Source: Coprobacillus sp. CAG:698
GTDB taxonomy: Bacteria > Bacillota_I > Bacilli_A > ML615J-28 > CAG-698
Reading direction: 5' to 3'
DNA length: 29,603 bases
Assembly (NCBI GenBank): GCA_000431235.1
Contig: HF988723.1
Coordinates: 1 to 29,603, forward strand
The position numbers were made by a program, and so were the translations under genes. Of the stretch, positions 1 through 8,360 are shown one piece after another. The first letter of the stretch is position 1, and the number at the start of each line of letters is the position of its first letter. The notes below the pieces were generated by a model. That model ran no database searches, had not been told where the DNA came from, and saw only the letters and a program-made list of their open reading frames with translations.

Positions 1-25
1 TTTTACTTTTTTTAGTTTTTTTCAT
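1..25 (-). CDS. Start of an unidentified gene leaving the window (5' end only)
   Basis: An ATG at 25-23 on the minus strand is preceded by a strong AGGAG (complement of 34-38) at 8 nt spacing, and the frame stays open to the window edge, giving MKKTKKSK. Only eight lysine-rich codons are visible, so no function can be named. It lies 74 bp downstream of the Na/phosphate cotransporter on the same strand with no clear terminator between them, so it may be the last gene of that operon. Confidence 0.5.
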
Positions 26-99
26 TAAAAAATCTCCTCAAAATCAAGTTATGAGAAGATTATTTTATTTATAATAATATTTTATTTGTTAAATAATAC

Positions 100-1725
100 T
101 TATAAATTCATTATATTAGCATGAGCAATGTAAGAAATATGGTCACCAACACGTTCTAAGTTATTAGCAAGATTAATAAATACGCTACTACTTTCTGGTC
201 GGCATTCACCTTTATTTAGTCTTTCAATATGCTCACGAACAAGTAATTTGCGCATATCATCGATATTATCTTCAATTTCATCTATTGATTTTAAAACATT
301 CTTTTGGTGTTCTAAAATATATGATTTTGTTAGAAGATGCATATTATGTATTAATGAATACATTTCTTTTAATTCCTGCTTTACCTTGTCAGAGAAAATC
401 AAGCTTTCTTTTATTTCTCTATCAGTATATTTTATTACATTGTCAGCAAGTTCACTTATTCTATCAATATCACTTATAATATCATGTAATGATGAAATAG
501 TTGTTTCAGAAGCTATATCGATATCTTTTGAAGATATTAATATTAAATAGTTTGTTAGTTCTTTTCCTAAGGAATTAACTTTCTGGTTTTGATTTTGAAC
601 TTTAACGATACATTCTCCATCGCAGTCAATAAATCCATCTAAAGCTATTTTTAAGGATGAAACAGATAAATCAAGCATTCTCATCGTTTCTTTTACAGCA
701 GTAGCAATAGCAATTGAAGGAGTAACTACTAAACGCTTATCAAGAACTGTTGTTTTATCTTCTTCTTTATCTCTAATAATAAGTTGAGAGATTTTTACTA
801 AAACATTAGTAAATGGTAAAAAGATAATCGCACATACAACATTAAAGAATGTATGGAACATGGCAATTTGTGTGCTAGGTGCTGAGAAAATACGAGCTAC
901 AACACTAGTCATAAAGTCATCATAAATTAATAAGAAAATAAAGAAAATAATTGATCCAAAGAAGTTGAATAATAAATGGATAATACTTGCTCTTTTGGCA
1001 TTAACACCAGCTCCTATTGATGACAATAAAGCTGTTGCGCAACTTCCAATGTTTGTTCCTAAAATAATATATAATATTTCGTTACCACCATTTCCAACTT
1101 GAATGTTTGCCGCTGCCATTGAAATTAAAATGGCAGTGATTGCTGAAGAACTTTGCATAATAGCAGTTGAAATAATTCCAATTAAGAATAGTAAAAATGG
1201 ATTAGTTATACTTGTGAATAAAGATTCAATATATCCACTATCTTTTAACTCAGAAATGGCTGAACTCATCAAAGATAAACTTATAAATATCATTCCAAAA
1301 CCACTTATTATGTTTCCAAGTATTTTTGTTTTTTCTCTTTTTGAGAATAGGTTAATTAACATACCGACTCCAGCAAATCCTGCAAAAATTCCCGAAATAT
1401 CAAAAGCTCCTAAAGCAGCAATTTGTCCAGTGATTGTTGTACCAATATTTGCACCTATAATCAACGTTGTAGCTTGCGCAAGTGTCATTATACCAGCATT
1501 AACTAAACCTACAACCATAACTGTTGTTAGTCCAGAACTTTGCACTACTGCAGTTGCTCCAGTACCAATCAAAACACCAACTATTTTGTTATTTTGAGTC
1601 TTAAAAAATAATTTTTTAAGCCATCCATTTGCAATTTTTTCCATGTTTGAAGAAAGTACATTGCATCCTAAAAGCAAGACTCCTATTCCTGAAAACATTG
1701 CAAAAATCATCATTACTATGTTCAT
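100..1725 (-). CDS. Na/Pi cotransporter family protein with PhoU-like C-terminal domain
   Basis: A 541-residue predicted inner-membrane transporter of the NptA/YjbB (PF02690) type, expected to move phosphate with sodium. The two inverted repeats that define the family are visible: a QSS motif at residues 62-64 followed by GANIGTT (91-97), and QSSS at 191-194 followed by GTNIGSC (223-229). About eight hydrophobic segments occupy residues 1-320. Residues ~340-541 are soluble and helical, matching the PhoU-like domain found on many bacterial members, where it is thought to modulate transport. The start has an AAAGGAT ribosome binding site. It begins 15 bp after the preceding small membrane protein gene, so it is probably the fourth gene of the operon begun by the ABC exporter. 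Direction of phosphate movement cannot be read from sequence. Confidence 0.9.
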   Translation of the reverse strand: MNIVMMIFAMFSGIGVLLLGCNVLSSNMEKIANGWLKKLFFKTQNNKIVGVLIGTGATAVVQSSGLTTVMVVGLVNAGIMTLAQATTLIIGANIGTTITGQIAALGAFDISGIFAGFAGVGMLINLFSKREKTKILGNIISGFGMIFISLSLMSSAISELKDSGYIESLFTSITNPFLLFLIGIISTAIMQSSSAITAILISMAAANIQVGNGGNEILYIILGTNIGSCATALLSSIGAGVNAKRASIIHLLFNFFGSIIFFIFLLIYDDFMTSVVARIFSAPSTQIAMFHTFFNVVCAIIFLPFTNVLVKISQLIIRDKEEDKTTVLDKRLVVTPSIAIATAVKETMRMLDLSVSSLKIALDGFIDCDGECIVKVQNQNQKVNSLGKELTNYLILISSKDIDIASETTISSLHDIISDIDRISELADNVIKYTDREIKESLIFSDKVKQELKEMYSLIHNMHLLTKSYILEHQKNVLKSIDEIEDNIDDMRKLLVREHIERLNKGECRPESSSVFINLANNLERVGDHISYIAHANIMNL

Positions 1726-1740
1726 ATATTATATCCTTTC

Positions 1741-2169
1741 TTAGAAATATAAATCACAAATTGTCTTATTAATATCTTGTTTATTCTTAACAAGAATCAT
1801 TTTCATAAACTTATCTTGAGTTTTTACTAATTTTTCAATTTCTCTTCTATTTGATATTTTAAATAATATTATTACTTTTTTATCTTCAATAACAAAACAT
1901 CTACTATTTTGATTATAGATATAATTCTTATCCTTTAAATCAATTTGGTTTTTAAAATAAATTATTAAGCTTTCAAAATATAGTTTTAAAGGATAATATT
2001 TGCCTAAATAATAATACTTCTTTTTGTAAATTAAATATTCAATAGGCCATAGAAAACAAGTTAGTACAGAAACTATTATCATTATAACAAGTATAAATGG
2101 TGAAGCGATGAATAAAAGCAACCCTTCCCATATATAGCTTATTGATTTTTTTATTTTTAATTTACTCAT
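1741..2169 (-). CDS. Small membrane protein of unknown function
   Basis: 142 residues, not recognised. Residues ~12-50 form one long or two closely spaced hydrophobic helices with a central proline (IASPF), followed by a basic, tyrosine-rich stretch (YKKKYYYLGKYY) and a charged C-terminal cytosolic-looking half without a known motif. It lies between the ABC exporter (stop 5 bp upstream) and the Na/phosphate cotransporter (start 15 bp downstream). There is no convincing Shine-Dalgarno sequence before the ATG, which fits translational coupling to the upstream ABC gene. A role with the transporter genes is only inferred from position. Confidence 0.75.
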   Translation of the reverse strand: MSKLKIKKSISYIWEGLLLFIASPFILVIMIIVSVLTCFLWPIEYLIYKKKYYYLGKYYPLKLYFESLIIYFKNQIDLKDKNYIYNQNSRCFVIEDKKVIILFKISNRREIEKLVKTQDKFMKMILVKNKQDINKTICDLYF

Positions 2170-2174
2170 AGTTA

Positions 2175-3953
2175 CTAATTGTTTTCCGCAAATTGTAATA
2201 AATATAAATGATAATAACGACCTTGTTTTTTCAATAATTCTTGGTGAGTACCTTCTTCTATTATTTGACCATTATTGAAAACATAAATCTTATTAGCATG
2301 TTGGATGGTTGATAAACGATGAGCAACAACTATTACTGTACCATCATTCATTATCTTTTCTAATGAATCTTGAATTAAAGTTTCAGTTTCCGTATCGATA
2401 TTACTAGTTGCTTCATCAAGTATTAAAACTTTAGGTTTATGAACTATTGTTCTCGCAAATGACACTAATTGTCTTTGACCTAGAGAATAGTTATTACCAC
2501 GCTCTTTAGTTTCCTCAAAATATCCATTTTCTAATTTATCAATAAACTTAGAAGCATTAACATACTCAGATGCTTTCTTAACATCTTCCATTGTTATATT
2601 GTCTTCATTCATTTGAATGTTTGAATAGATTGTTCCACTAAACATAAATACATCTTGAAGCATTTCTGAAATTTGTTTTCGTAAACTTGAAAGTTTAATT
2701 TTCTTAATATCTACACCATCAATAAGTATTTGTCCTTTTTGAATATCATAATTACGAACTATCAAAGAAAGGATAGTTGTTTTACCTGATCCTGTTGCCC
2801 CAACAAAAGCAACCGTATCATCTTTGTGAATATGGAAAGAAACACCTTTTAAGACCCATTCATCAGGTACATAACTAAACCAAACATCTTTGAATTCAAT
2901 ATCTCCAGTAATATCAAGATCTATAGCATCTTCGCTATCAACGATTTCTGGGTTTATTGAGAGAATATAAAATATCTTTTCAGCTGAAGCAAAAGCAGAT
3001 TGTAATTCGTTAAATTGATCAGCTAATGCTTGAATTGGGTTAAAGAATTTAGAAACATATTGATAGAAAGTAAATAACATATCATATGTCACGGCAACTG
3101 TCGTAATTCCGAGGTTAAATTCAATAGCTTGATTTCCTCCAAACCATAAAACTATAGCCACAGAAATTATATACATAACAAATATCGAAGGTCTGAATAT
3201 ACCAAACAAAAATGTTTGTTTTAGTAAACTCTTTTCTAATTGTTTATTATTGGCCTTAAACTCATCTAACTTTTTATTTTCTTGATTAAAAACTTGTGTT
3301 ATTTTCATTCCGGTAATATTTTCAGAAAGAAAAGCATTCATCGAAGCAACATTCGTACGGACTTGTCTATGCACTCTTCGGAGATATTTTCTAAAGAAAT
3401 ATGAAAATATGAGAATTACCGGAACTATTACAAGTAGTATTAAAGTAAGCTTGAAATTTAGTAAAAACATTGTTACAAAGACTAAAATTATTGTAACTAC
3501 ATTTTTAAGTAGATTAATAAGAACATTAGTATACATGTTAAATAAAACATTAACATCACTTGTTGCTCTTGTTACTAAAGTTCCTGTAGGAATCATACTT
3601 AGCTGTGCATGCGATAAATTTTGGATATGCGCAAAAACATCTTCTCGCATTTTGTATATAATTTTATGACTTGTGTAATGTAAAGTCATTGTTAAGCAAT
3701 AACTAGATATACATAACACCGCAATGATCATGAGTCCTAAAACAGCAACACAAATTAATGATTCTAGGAGAATTACTTCTTTTCCTAGTAATTTTAATGA
3801 TACACCAATAAGATAAGGCAATGCTAGATCACAACCAACATTTATAACCATAAAGAAAATAGCTAATAAATATTGTTTGTAATAGCCTTTCATATAGTAG
3901 TACAAATATTTAATTAAAGTTTTTGTAGGTAGAATTCTTTCTTGTTTATTCAT
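2175..3953 (-). CDS. ABC exporter half-transporter, catalytically competent subunit
   Basis: 592 residues: a six-helix type-1 exporter membrane domain (~residues 20-320) fused to an ATPase domain (~350-585). Walker A is GATGSGKTT (385-393) and Walker B is VLILDE with the catalytic glutamate E514. The signature motif, normally LSGGQ, is altered to YSLGQ (489-493). The partner encoded just upstream has the opposite defect, as expected for a heterodimeric multidrug/lipid exporter of the BmrCD/LmrCD/TM287-288 type. The start ATG has a GAGGTGG ribosome binding site and overlaps the end of the partner gene by 8 bp, so the two are translationally coupled. The exported substrate is not predictable. 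Confidence 0.93.
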   Translation of the reverse strand: MNKQERILPTKTLIKYLYYYMKGYYKQYLLAIFFMVINVGCDLALPYLIGVSLKLLGKEVILLESLICVAVLGLMIIAVLCISSYCLTMTLHYTSHKIIYKMREDVFAHIQNLSHAQLSMIPTGTLVTRATSDVNVLFNMYTNVLINLLKNVVTIILVFVTMFLLNFKLTLILLVIVPVILIFSYFFRKYLRRVHRQVRTNVASMNAFLSENITGMKITQVFNQENKKLDEFKANNKQLEKSLLKQTFLFGIFRPSIFVMYIISVAIVLWFGGNQAIEFNLGITTVAVTYDMLFTFYQYVSKFFNPIQALADQFNELQSAFASAEKIFYILSINPEIVDSEDAIDLDITGDIEFKDVWFSYVPDEWVLKGVSFHIHKDDTVAFVGATGSGKTTILSLIVRNYDIQKGQILIDGVDIKKIKLSSLRKQISEMLQDVFMFSGTIYSNIQMNEDNITMEDVKKASEYVNASKFIDKLENGYFEETKERGNNYSLGQRQLVSFARTIVHKPKVLILDEATSNIDTETETLIQDSLEKIMNDGTVIVVAHRLSTIQHANKIYVFNNGQIIEEGTHQELLKKQGRYYHLYLLQFAENN

Positions 3954-5727
3954 TAGAATCCACCTCTTTTTCTAGATCTTGCAAATATGCTTCACGAGCA
4001 TATGATGCATTTGTCTTCAAAAGTTCCTCGTGGGTTCCGACTCCTGTTATTGTCTCATCATTAACAACAACAATTTTATCCAAATTTTGAAGCGTAGTAA
4101 TACGATGAGCAATTATTATAGTTGTCTTTCCACGACGTATATTACGTAAATTAGTGATAATAGTTTTTTCAGTTTCTGTATCAACGGCACTTAAACTATC
4201 ATCTAAAATTAAAATATTAGCATTTTTATATAGAGCTCTAGCAATAGAAACTCTTTGTTTTTGACCACCCGAAATGGTTATACCACGTTCACCTAAGACA
4301 GTATCAAAACCATTTTTGAAACAATCTATATCGTTTTTAACTCCAGATATGTTGGCAGTTTCATAAACTTTATCAATATCAATTTCATTTACTTCTGAAA
4401 AAGCTATATTTTTAGTTATTTTATCACCATATAAGAAATTATCTTGAGGAACATAGGCAATATTGTTACGAACTGTCTTTAAAGGTAGATTCATAATATC
4501 ATGGTCATCAATAAATAACATATTCGCATCAATATTATATAATCGTAACAAAAGGTCAACAATAGTTGTTTTACCACTTCCTGTCTCGCCAATAATGCCG
4601 ACAAATTCTCCTTTATTAATTTTTAAATTAACATTATGGAGAACTTTTTTACTATCATTAGGATAACTAAAAGATAAATTACGATATTCAATATCTCCTT
4701 CTAAAGTAGTTATATTCTTACATTCTTCTGTTACTAAAGAATCATTAATTTCTTTTTCGGCGTCAATTATTTTACAAACTCTATTTAAGCTGGCTTTTCC
4801 CTGACTATGCATATCGATAAGTCTTCCAACTGCTTCAATTGGCCATATTAAAGTACCAAAGTAAGCTGAAAACTTGATTAAATCGCCAACAGAAAATAAA
4901 TTTGTACTCAACCCATTTTTACGCAAATAAATCAAATAACCACCATAAACTATTATACCAATATTAACAAAAGATAATATAACCGTTATAATGATATTAA
5001 GTTTAACAGATAGCTTAGTCATTACTAGGGTTGAATCCATATTTTCAGTATTATATTTTGAAAAAAGTTTCACTTGCAACTTTTCTAAAACGAAAGCTTT
5101 AATAACACTGATTCCAGAAAAATCTTCTTGAACAAAATCACTAAGAGCGCCATAGGCTTTAAAATTATTTTCAGTAGCTTTCGTAATCTTTTTACCTATC
5201 AAAGATGAGCATAATGTAACTAAAACAAGAGATACTAGCGAAAAAATAGATAAAAGAGCATTTAAAGAAAACATTTTGTAAAGAGCCATAGCTCCTAAAC
5301 ATACAGCATCAACAAGCATCATCGTTCCCATACCAAATGATTGTCTAATTAATGTTAAGTCATTCGTATAAATAGACATTAGATTACCAGTTTTATTTTC
5401 TTGGAAGAATCTTTGTGATAAAAACTGCATGTTTTTGAATACTTTATTTCGTAAATTGCATTCAACACGTATACCTGTTCCAAATAGACATATACGCCAT
5501 ATAAATCGTCCAAAAAACATTACTATGGCAACAACACCTAAAAGTAGCACGTAATCTTTCAGTTTATCTTTAGTTAATGTTTTAAACTGTAAACCATCAA
5601 CTATATCACCAACTATATCAGGTATTTTCAATTGAAAATAGTCAACTAGAAGTAAAGCAACTATTCCAGTCAATAAAACTATACCATATTTTAAATAATA
5701 TTCATTTATATGTTTACCAAACAGCAT
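3946..5727 (-). CDS. ABC exporter half-transporter, degenerate-site subunit
   Basis: 593 residues with an N-terminal six-helix exporter domain (~15-310) and a C-terminal ATPase domain (~345-585). Walker A is GETGSGKTT (380-388) and the signature is a canonical ISGGQ (485-489), but the Walker B segment reads ILILDD, placing Asp510 where the catalytic glutamate is expected. This subunit should therefore bind but poorly hydrolyse ATP at its own site, while lending its intact signature to the partner's competent site. It is the first gene of the minus-strand operon, with a GAGG ribosome binding site and a promoter ~70-100 bp upstream. Family role: heterodimeric export of drugs, lipids or peptides; substrate unknown. 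Confidence 0.93.
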   Translation of the reverse strand: MLFGKHINEYYLKYGIVLLTGIVALLLVDYFQLKIPDIVGDIVDGLQFKTLTKDKLKDYVLLLGVVAIVMFFGRFIWRICLFGTGIRVECNLRNKVFKNMQFLSQRFFQENKTGNLMSIYTNDLTLIRQSFGMGTMMLVDAVCLGAMALYKMFSLNALLSIFSLVSLVLVTLCSSLIGKKITKATENNFKAYGALSDFVQEDFSGISVIKAFVLEKLQVKLFSKYNTENMDSTLVMTKLSVKLNIIITVILSFVNIGIIVYGGYLIYLRKNGLSTNLFSVGDLIKFSAYFGTLIWPIEAVGRLIDMHSQGKASLNRVCKIIDAEKEINDSLVTEECKNITTLEGDIEYRNLSFSYPNDSKKVLHNVNLKINKGEFVGIIGETGSGKTTIVDLLLRLYNIDANMLFIDDHDIMNLPLKTVRNNIAYVPQDNFLYGDKITKNIAFSEVNEIDIDKVYETANISGVKNDIDCFKNGFDTVLGERGITISGGQKQRVSIARALYKNANILILDDSLSAVDTETEKTIITNLRNIRRGKTTIIIAHRITTLQNLDKIVVVNDETITGVGTHEELLKTNASYAREAYLQDLEKEVDSNE

Positions 5728-5795
5728 AAATAACCTCGCATTTTATGAATATTTTATCATATTATGTTTTTTTTTGCTACCTTTTTTATAAAAAA

Positions 5796-5824
5796 AGTAT
5801 ATTGTTAACGTTTACCATTTGCAA
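5796..5824 (-). promoter_or_regulatory. Promoter of the ABC exporter operon
   Basis: Reading the minus strand, TTGCAA (5824-5819) and TATACT (5801-5796) are separated by exactly 17 bp. This predicts a start near 5789 and a leader of about 60 nt before the ATG at 5727. The spacer contains a cre-like operator. Confidence 0.6.
5802..5817. promoter_or_regulatory. cre-like operator in the ABC operon promoter spacer
   Basis: TTGTTAACGTTTACCA matches the CcpA cre consensus WTGNNARCGNWWWCAW at all but one constrained position on either strand. It fills the -35/-10 spacer of the promoter above, a position where a LacI-family regulator would block RNA polymerase. Assignment to CcpA rather than another LacI-family protein is inference. 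Confidence 0.5.
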
Positions 5825-5883
5825 ATAATTTTAAGAAAATAATAGGTACATTTTCATGAAAATTAATGTAAATAAAATTAATA

Positions 5884-5909
5884 TTTTACAGTGTTTTTAT
5901 TGTGTAAAA
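5884..5909. repeat. Inverted repeat upstream of nrdD promoter
   Basis: TTTTACA (5884-5890) and TGTAAAA (5903-5909) form a 7-bp inverted repeat around 12 nt, centred about 40 bp upstream of the nrdD -35 element. It resembles but does not match the 16-bp NrdR box. A regulator-binding role is inferred only from position. Confidence 0.35.
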
Positions 5910-5924
5910 CAAATAAAAAAAGTT

Positions 5925-5956
5925 TAAGATTTTTCTTGACAAACTTAAAAATCTTA
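5925..5956. promoter_or_regulatory. 10-bp-arm dyad overlapping the nrdD promoter
   Basis: TAAGATTTTT (5925-5934) and AAAAATCTTA (5947-5956) are perfect inverted arms separated by 12 bp that contain the -35 hexamer. A protein bound here would cover the promoter, so it is a candidate operator for nrdD. No known regulator motif is recognised. Confidence 0.4.
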
Positions 5957-5964
5957 GGTATAAT
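5936..5964 (+). promoter_or_regulatory. Consensus housekeeping promoter of nrdD
   Basis: TTGACA (5936-5941) and TATAAT (5959-5964) are both exact consensus hexamers with a 17-bp spacer. Transcription should begin near 5971, giving a leader of about 20 nt that contains the GGAGG ribosome binding site. Confidence 0.85.
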
Positions 5965-5990
5965 TTTCGTGCAAATTGGAGGTAAAAAAT

Positions 5991-8360
5991 ATGTATAGTG
6001 TAAAAAAACGTGATGGATCAATCGTAGAATTTAATTTATCAAAAATAAAAGCAGCTATCGAAAAAGCATTTAAAGCAGTGAAAAAAGATTATACAGATGA
6101 GATTATTGAAATATTGTCTCTTCGCGTTACTGCAAATTTTTCTTCTAAAATTAACGATGGAATAATCAGCGTCGAAGATATTCAAGATGCTGTTGAAATA
6201 GTATTAATACAAGCAAGTTACGTTGATGTTGCTAAAGCCTACATCTTATATCGTAAGCAACATGACAATATGCGTAAAGCCAAGGCTACAATTGTCAATT
6301 ACAAAGATACTGTAAACAATTATTTAAAGATTAATGATTGGCGTGTAAAAGAAAATTCAACTGTAACATATTCTGTTGGTGGACTTATTCTTTCAAACTC
6401 AGGAGCCATAACTGCTAATTATTGGTTATCTGAAGTATATGATCAAGAAATCGAAAAGGCTCATCGAGAAGCAGATATTCATATACACGACTTATCTATG
6501 TTAACTGGTTATTGTGCTGGTTGGTCTCTTAAGCAATTAATCCAAGAGGGTTTAGGTGGTGTTCCTGGAAAAATAACTTCTTCTCCTGCATCACATTTAT
6601 CAACTTTATGTAATCAAATGACAAATTTCTTAGGTATAATGCAAAACGAGTGGGCAGGAGCTCAAGCGTTCTCTTCTTTTGATACATATTTAGCTCCTTT
6701 TGTGAAAATCGATAATCTTAGTTACAAAGAAGTAAAGCAGTGCATCCAATCATTTATCTATGGTGTTAACACTCCAAGTAGATGGGGAACGCAAGCACCT
6801 TTTACTAATATCACTTTAGACTGGGTGGTTCCAAATGATCTAGCTGAATTAAATGCCATCGTTGGAGGCAAAGAACAAAACTTTAAATATAAAGATTGTG
6901 TTGAAGAAATGGCAATGATAAACAAAGCCTTTATCGAAATTATGATAGAAGGCGATGCAAATGGTCGTGGATTCCAATATCCAATTCCAACATATTCAAT
7001 TACACGTGACTTTGATTGGTCAGATACTGAAAATAATAGATTACTTTTTGAAATGACTGCCAAATATGGTACTCCATATTTTTCTAATTATATAAATAGT
7101 GATATGGAACCATCTGATGTGCGTAGTATGTGCTGCCGTTTACGTCTAGACTTACGTGAACTCCGTAAAAAATCAGGTGGATTCTTTGGAAGCGGTGAAT
7201 CAACTGGTTCAGTTGGTGTTGTTACAATAAATATGCCTCGTATAGCTTATTTATCTGTAAATGAAACTGACTTCTTTAACCGTTTAGAAACATTAATGAA
7301 TTTAAGTGCTCGTTCTTTAAAAATTAAACGTAATGTAATTACAAAACTTTTAGAAGCCGGATTATATCCTTATACAAAGAGATATCTTGGAACATTCAAT
7401 AACCACTTCTCAACAATTGGATTAGTTGGTATGAATGAAGCATGTTTAAACGCTAAATGGATTGGTAAAGATTTATCTCACAAAGAAGCTATTGAATTTA
7501 CAAAGAAAACTCTTAACTTCATGAGAGAAAAACTTTCTGATTATCAGGAAGAATATGGCGACTTATACAATCTTGAAGCAACTCCTGCTGAATCAACAAG
7601 CTATAGACTTGCAAAACATGATAAAAAGAAATTCCCTAACATCATCACAGCAAGTGACGAAGGAAAAACTCCTTACTACACTAACTCAAGTCATCTTCCT
7701 GTTGGTTATACAGATGATATTTTCACTGCTCTTGACATTCAAGATGAACTTCAAACACTTTACACATCAGGAACTGTTTTCCATACTTTCTTAGGTCAAA
7801 AACTTCCTTCATGGCAAGCATGCGCAAAACTAGTAAAGAAAATTGCTGAAAACTACAAACTTCCTTATTACACTATTTCTCCTACATATTCAGTTTGTGA
7901 GAAACATGGATATATCGAAGGCGAAGTTTATAAATGTCCTGTATGCGGTCGCAAAACAGAAGTTTATAGTCGTATTACTGGCTATTATCGTCCTGTACAA
8001 AACTGGAATGATGGTAAAGCTGAAGAATTCAAAGAAAGAAAAACATACAATCCTGAAACATCAGTTCTTAAGAAAAAAGAACATTATGAAGATAGTTGTA
8101 AAGAACAAAAAACTGAAACAGTTGAAAATGAGCTGCTTCTATTTACAACACCTACATGTCCAAATTGTATGATGGCTAAAACATTATTAAATAAAGCAGG
8201 TATCAAATATCGTTTAATTGATGCCACTGTAGAAAAAGAACTTACAAGAATGCATAATGTTATGAAAGCTCCAACACTTCTTGTTCCTAATAAAGATCAT
8301 TATGATTATTATGATAACGCTAGTGAAATAAAGAGATATATCGAGATCACAAAACAATGA
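5991..8360 (+). CDS. nrdD: Anaerobic (class III) ribonucleoside-triphosphate reductase with fused glutaredoxin domain
   Basis: 789 residues; reduces ribonucleotides to deoxyribonucleotides by glycyl-radical chemistry. An N-terminal ATP-cone (~1-90) gives allosteric control. The catalytic domain holds Cys207 (STLCNQ) and the Cys381-Cys382 pair (SMCCRL), of which Cys382 aligns with the thiyl-radical cysteine of the family MGCR motif. A zinc site is formed by CEKH (636-639) and CPVC (649-652), and the radical glycine is Gly664 in RITGYY. Unlike most NrdD proteins, the chain continues past the radical loop into a ~77-residue glutaredoxin/NrdH-like domain with CPNC (723-726) and a cis-proline APT. 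The ATG at 5991 is chosen because GGAGG lies 8 nt upstream; the in-frame TTG at 5976 would include the ribosome binding site in the coding region. The stop overlaps the next gene by 4 bp. Confidence 0.96.
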   Translation: MYSVKKRDGSIVEFNLSKIKAAIEKAFKAVKKDYTDEIIEILSLRVTANFSSKINDGIISVEDIQDAVEIVLIQASYVDVAKAYILYRKQHDNMRKAKATIVNYKDTVNNYLKINDWRVKENSTVTYSVGGLILSNSGAITANYWLSEVYDQEIEKAHREADIHIHDLSMLTGYCAGWSLKQLIQEGLGGVPGKITSSPASHLSTLCNQMTNFLGIMQNEWAGAQAFSSFDTYLAPFVKIDNLSYKEVKQCIQSFIYGVNTPSRWGTQAPFTNITLDWVVPNDLAELNAIVGGKEQNFKYKDCVEEMAMINKAFIEIMIEGDANGRGFQYPIPTYSITRDFDWSDTENNRLLFEMTAKYGTPYFSNYINSDMEPSDVRSMCCRLRLDLRELRKKSGGFFGSGESTGSVGVVTINMPRIAYLSVNETDFFNRLETLMNLSARSLKIKRNVITKLLEAGLYPYTKRYLGTFNNHFSTIGLVGMNEACLNAKWIGKDLSHKEAIEFTKKTLNFMREKLSDYQEEYGDLYNLEATPAESTSYRLAKHDKKKFPNIITASDEGKTPYYTNSSHLPVGYTDDIFTALDIQDELQTLYTSGTVFHTFLGQKLPSWQACAKLVKKIAENYKLPYYTISPTYSVCEKHGYIEGEVYKCPVCGRKTEVYSRITGYYRPVQNWNDGKAEEFKERKTYNPETSVLKKKEHYEDSCKEQKTETVENELLLFTTPTCPNCMMAKTLLNKAGIKYRLIDATVEKELTRMHNVMKAPTLLVPNKDHYDYYDNASEIKRYIEITKQ

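Noticed and set aside
1103..1597. Long plus-strand frame antisense to the Na/Pi transporter
   Set aside because: It is the complement of a hydrophobic coding region, has no ribosome binding site or family match, and the minus-strand gene is unambiguous.
5976..5990. TTG start five codons upstream of the chosen nrdD start
   Set aside because: The extra codons are the GGAGG ribosome binding site itself; the ATG at 5991 has ideal spacing.
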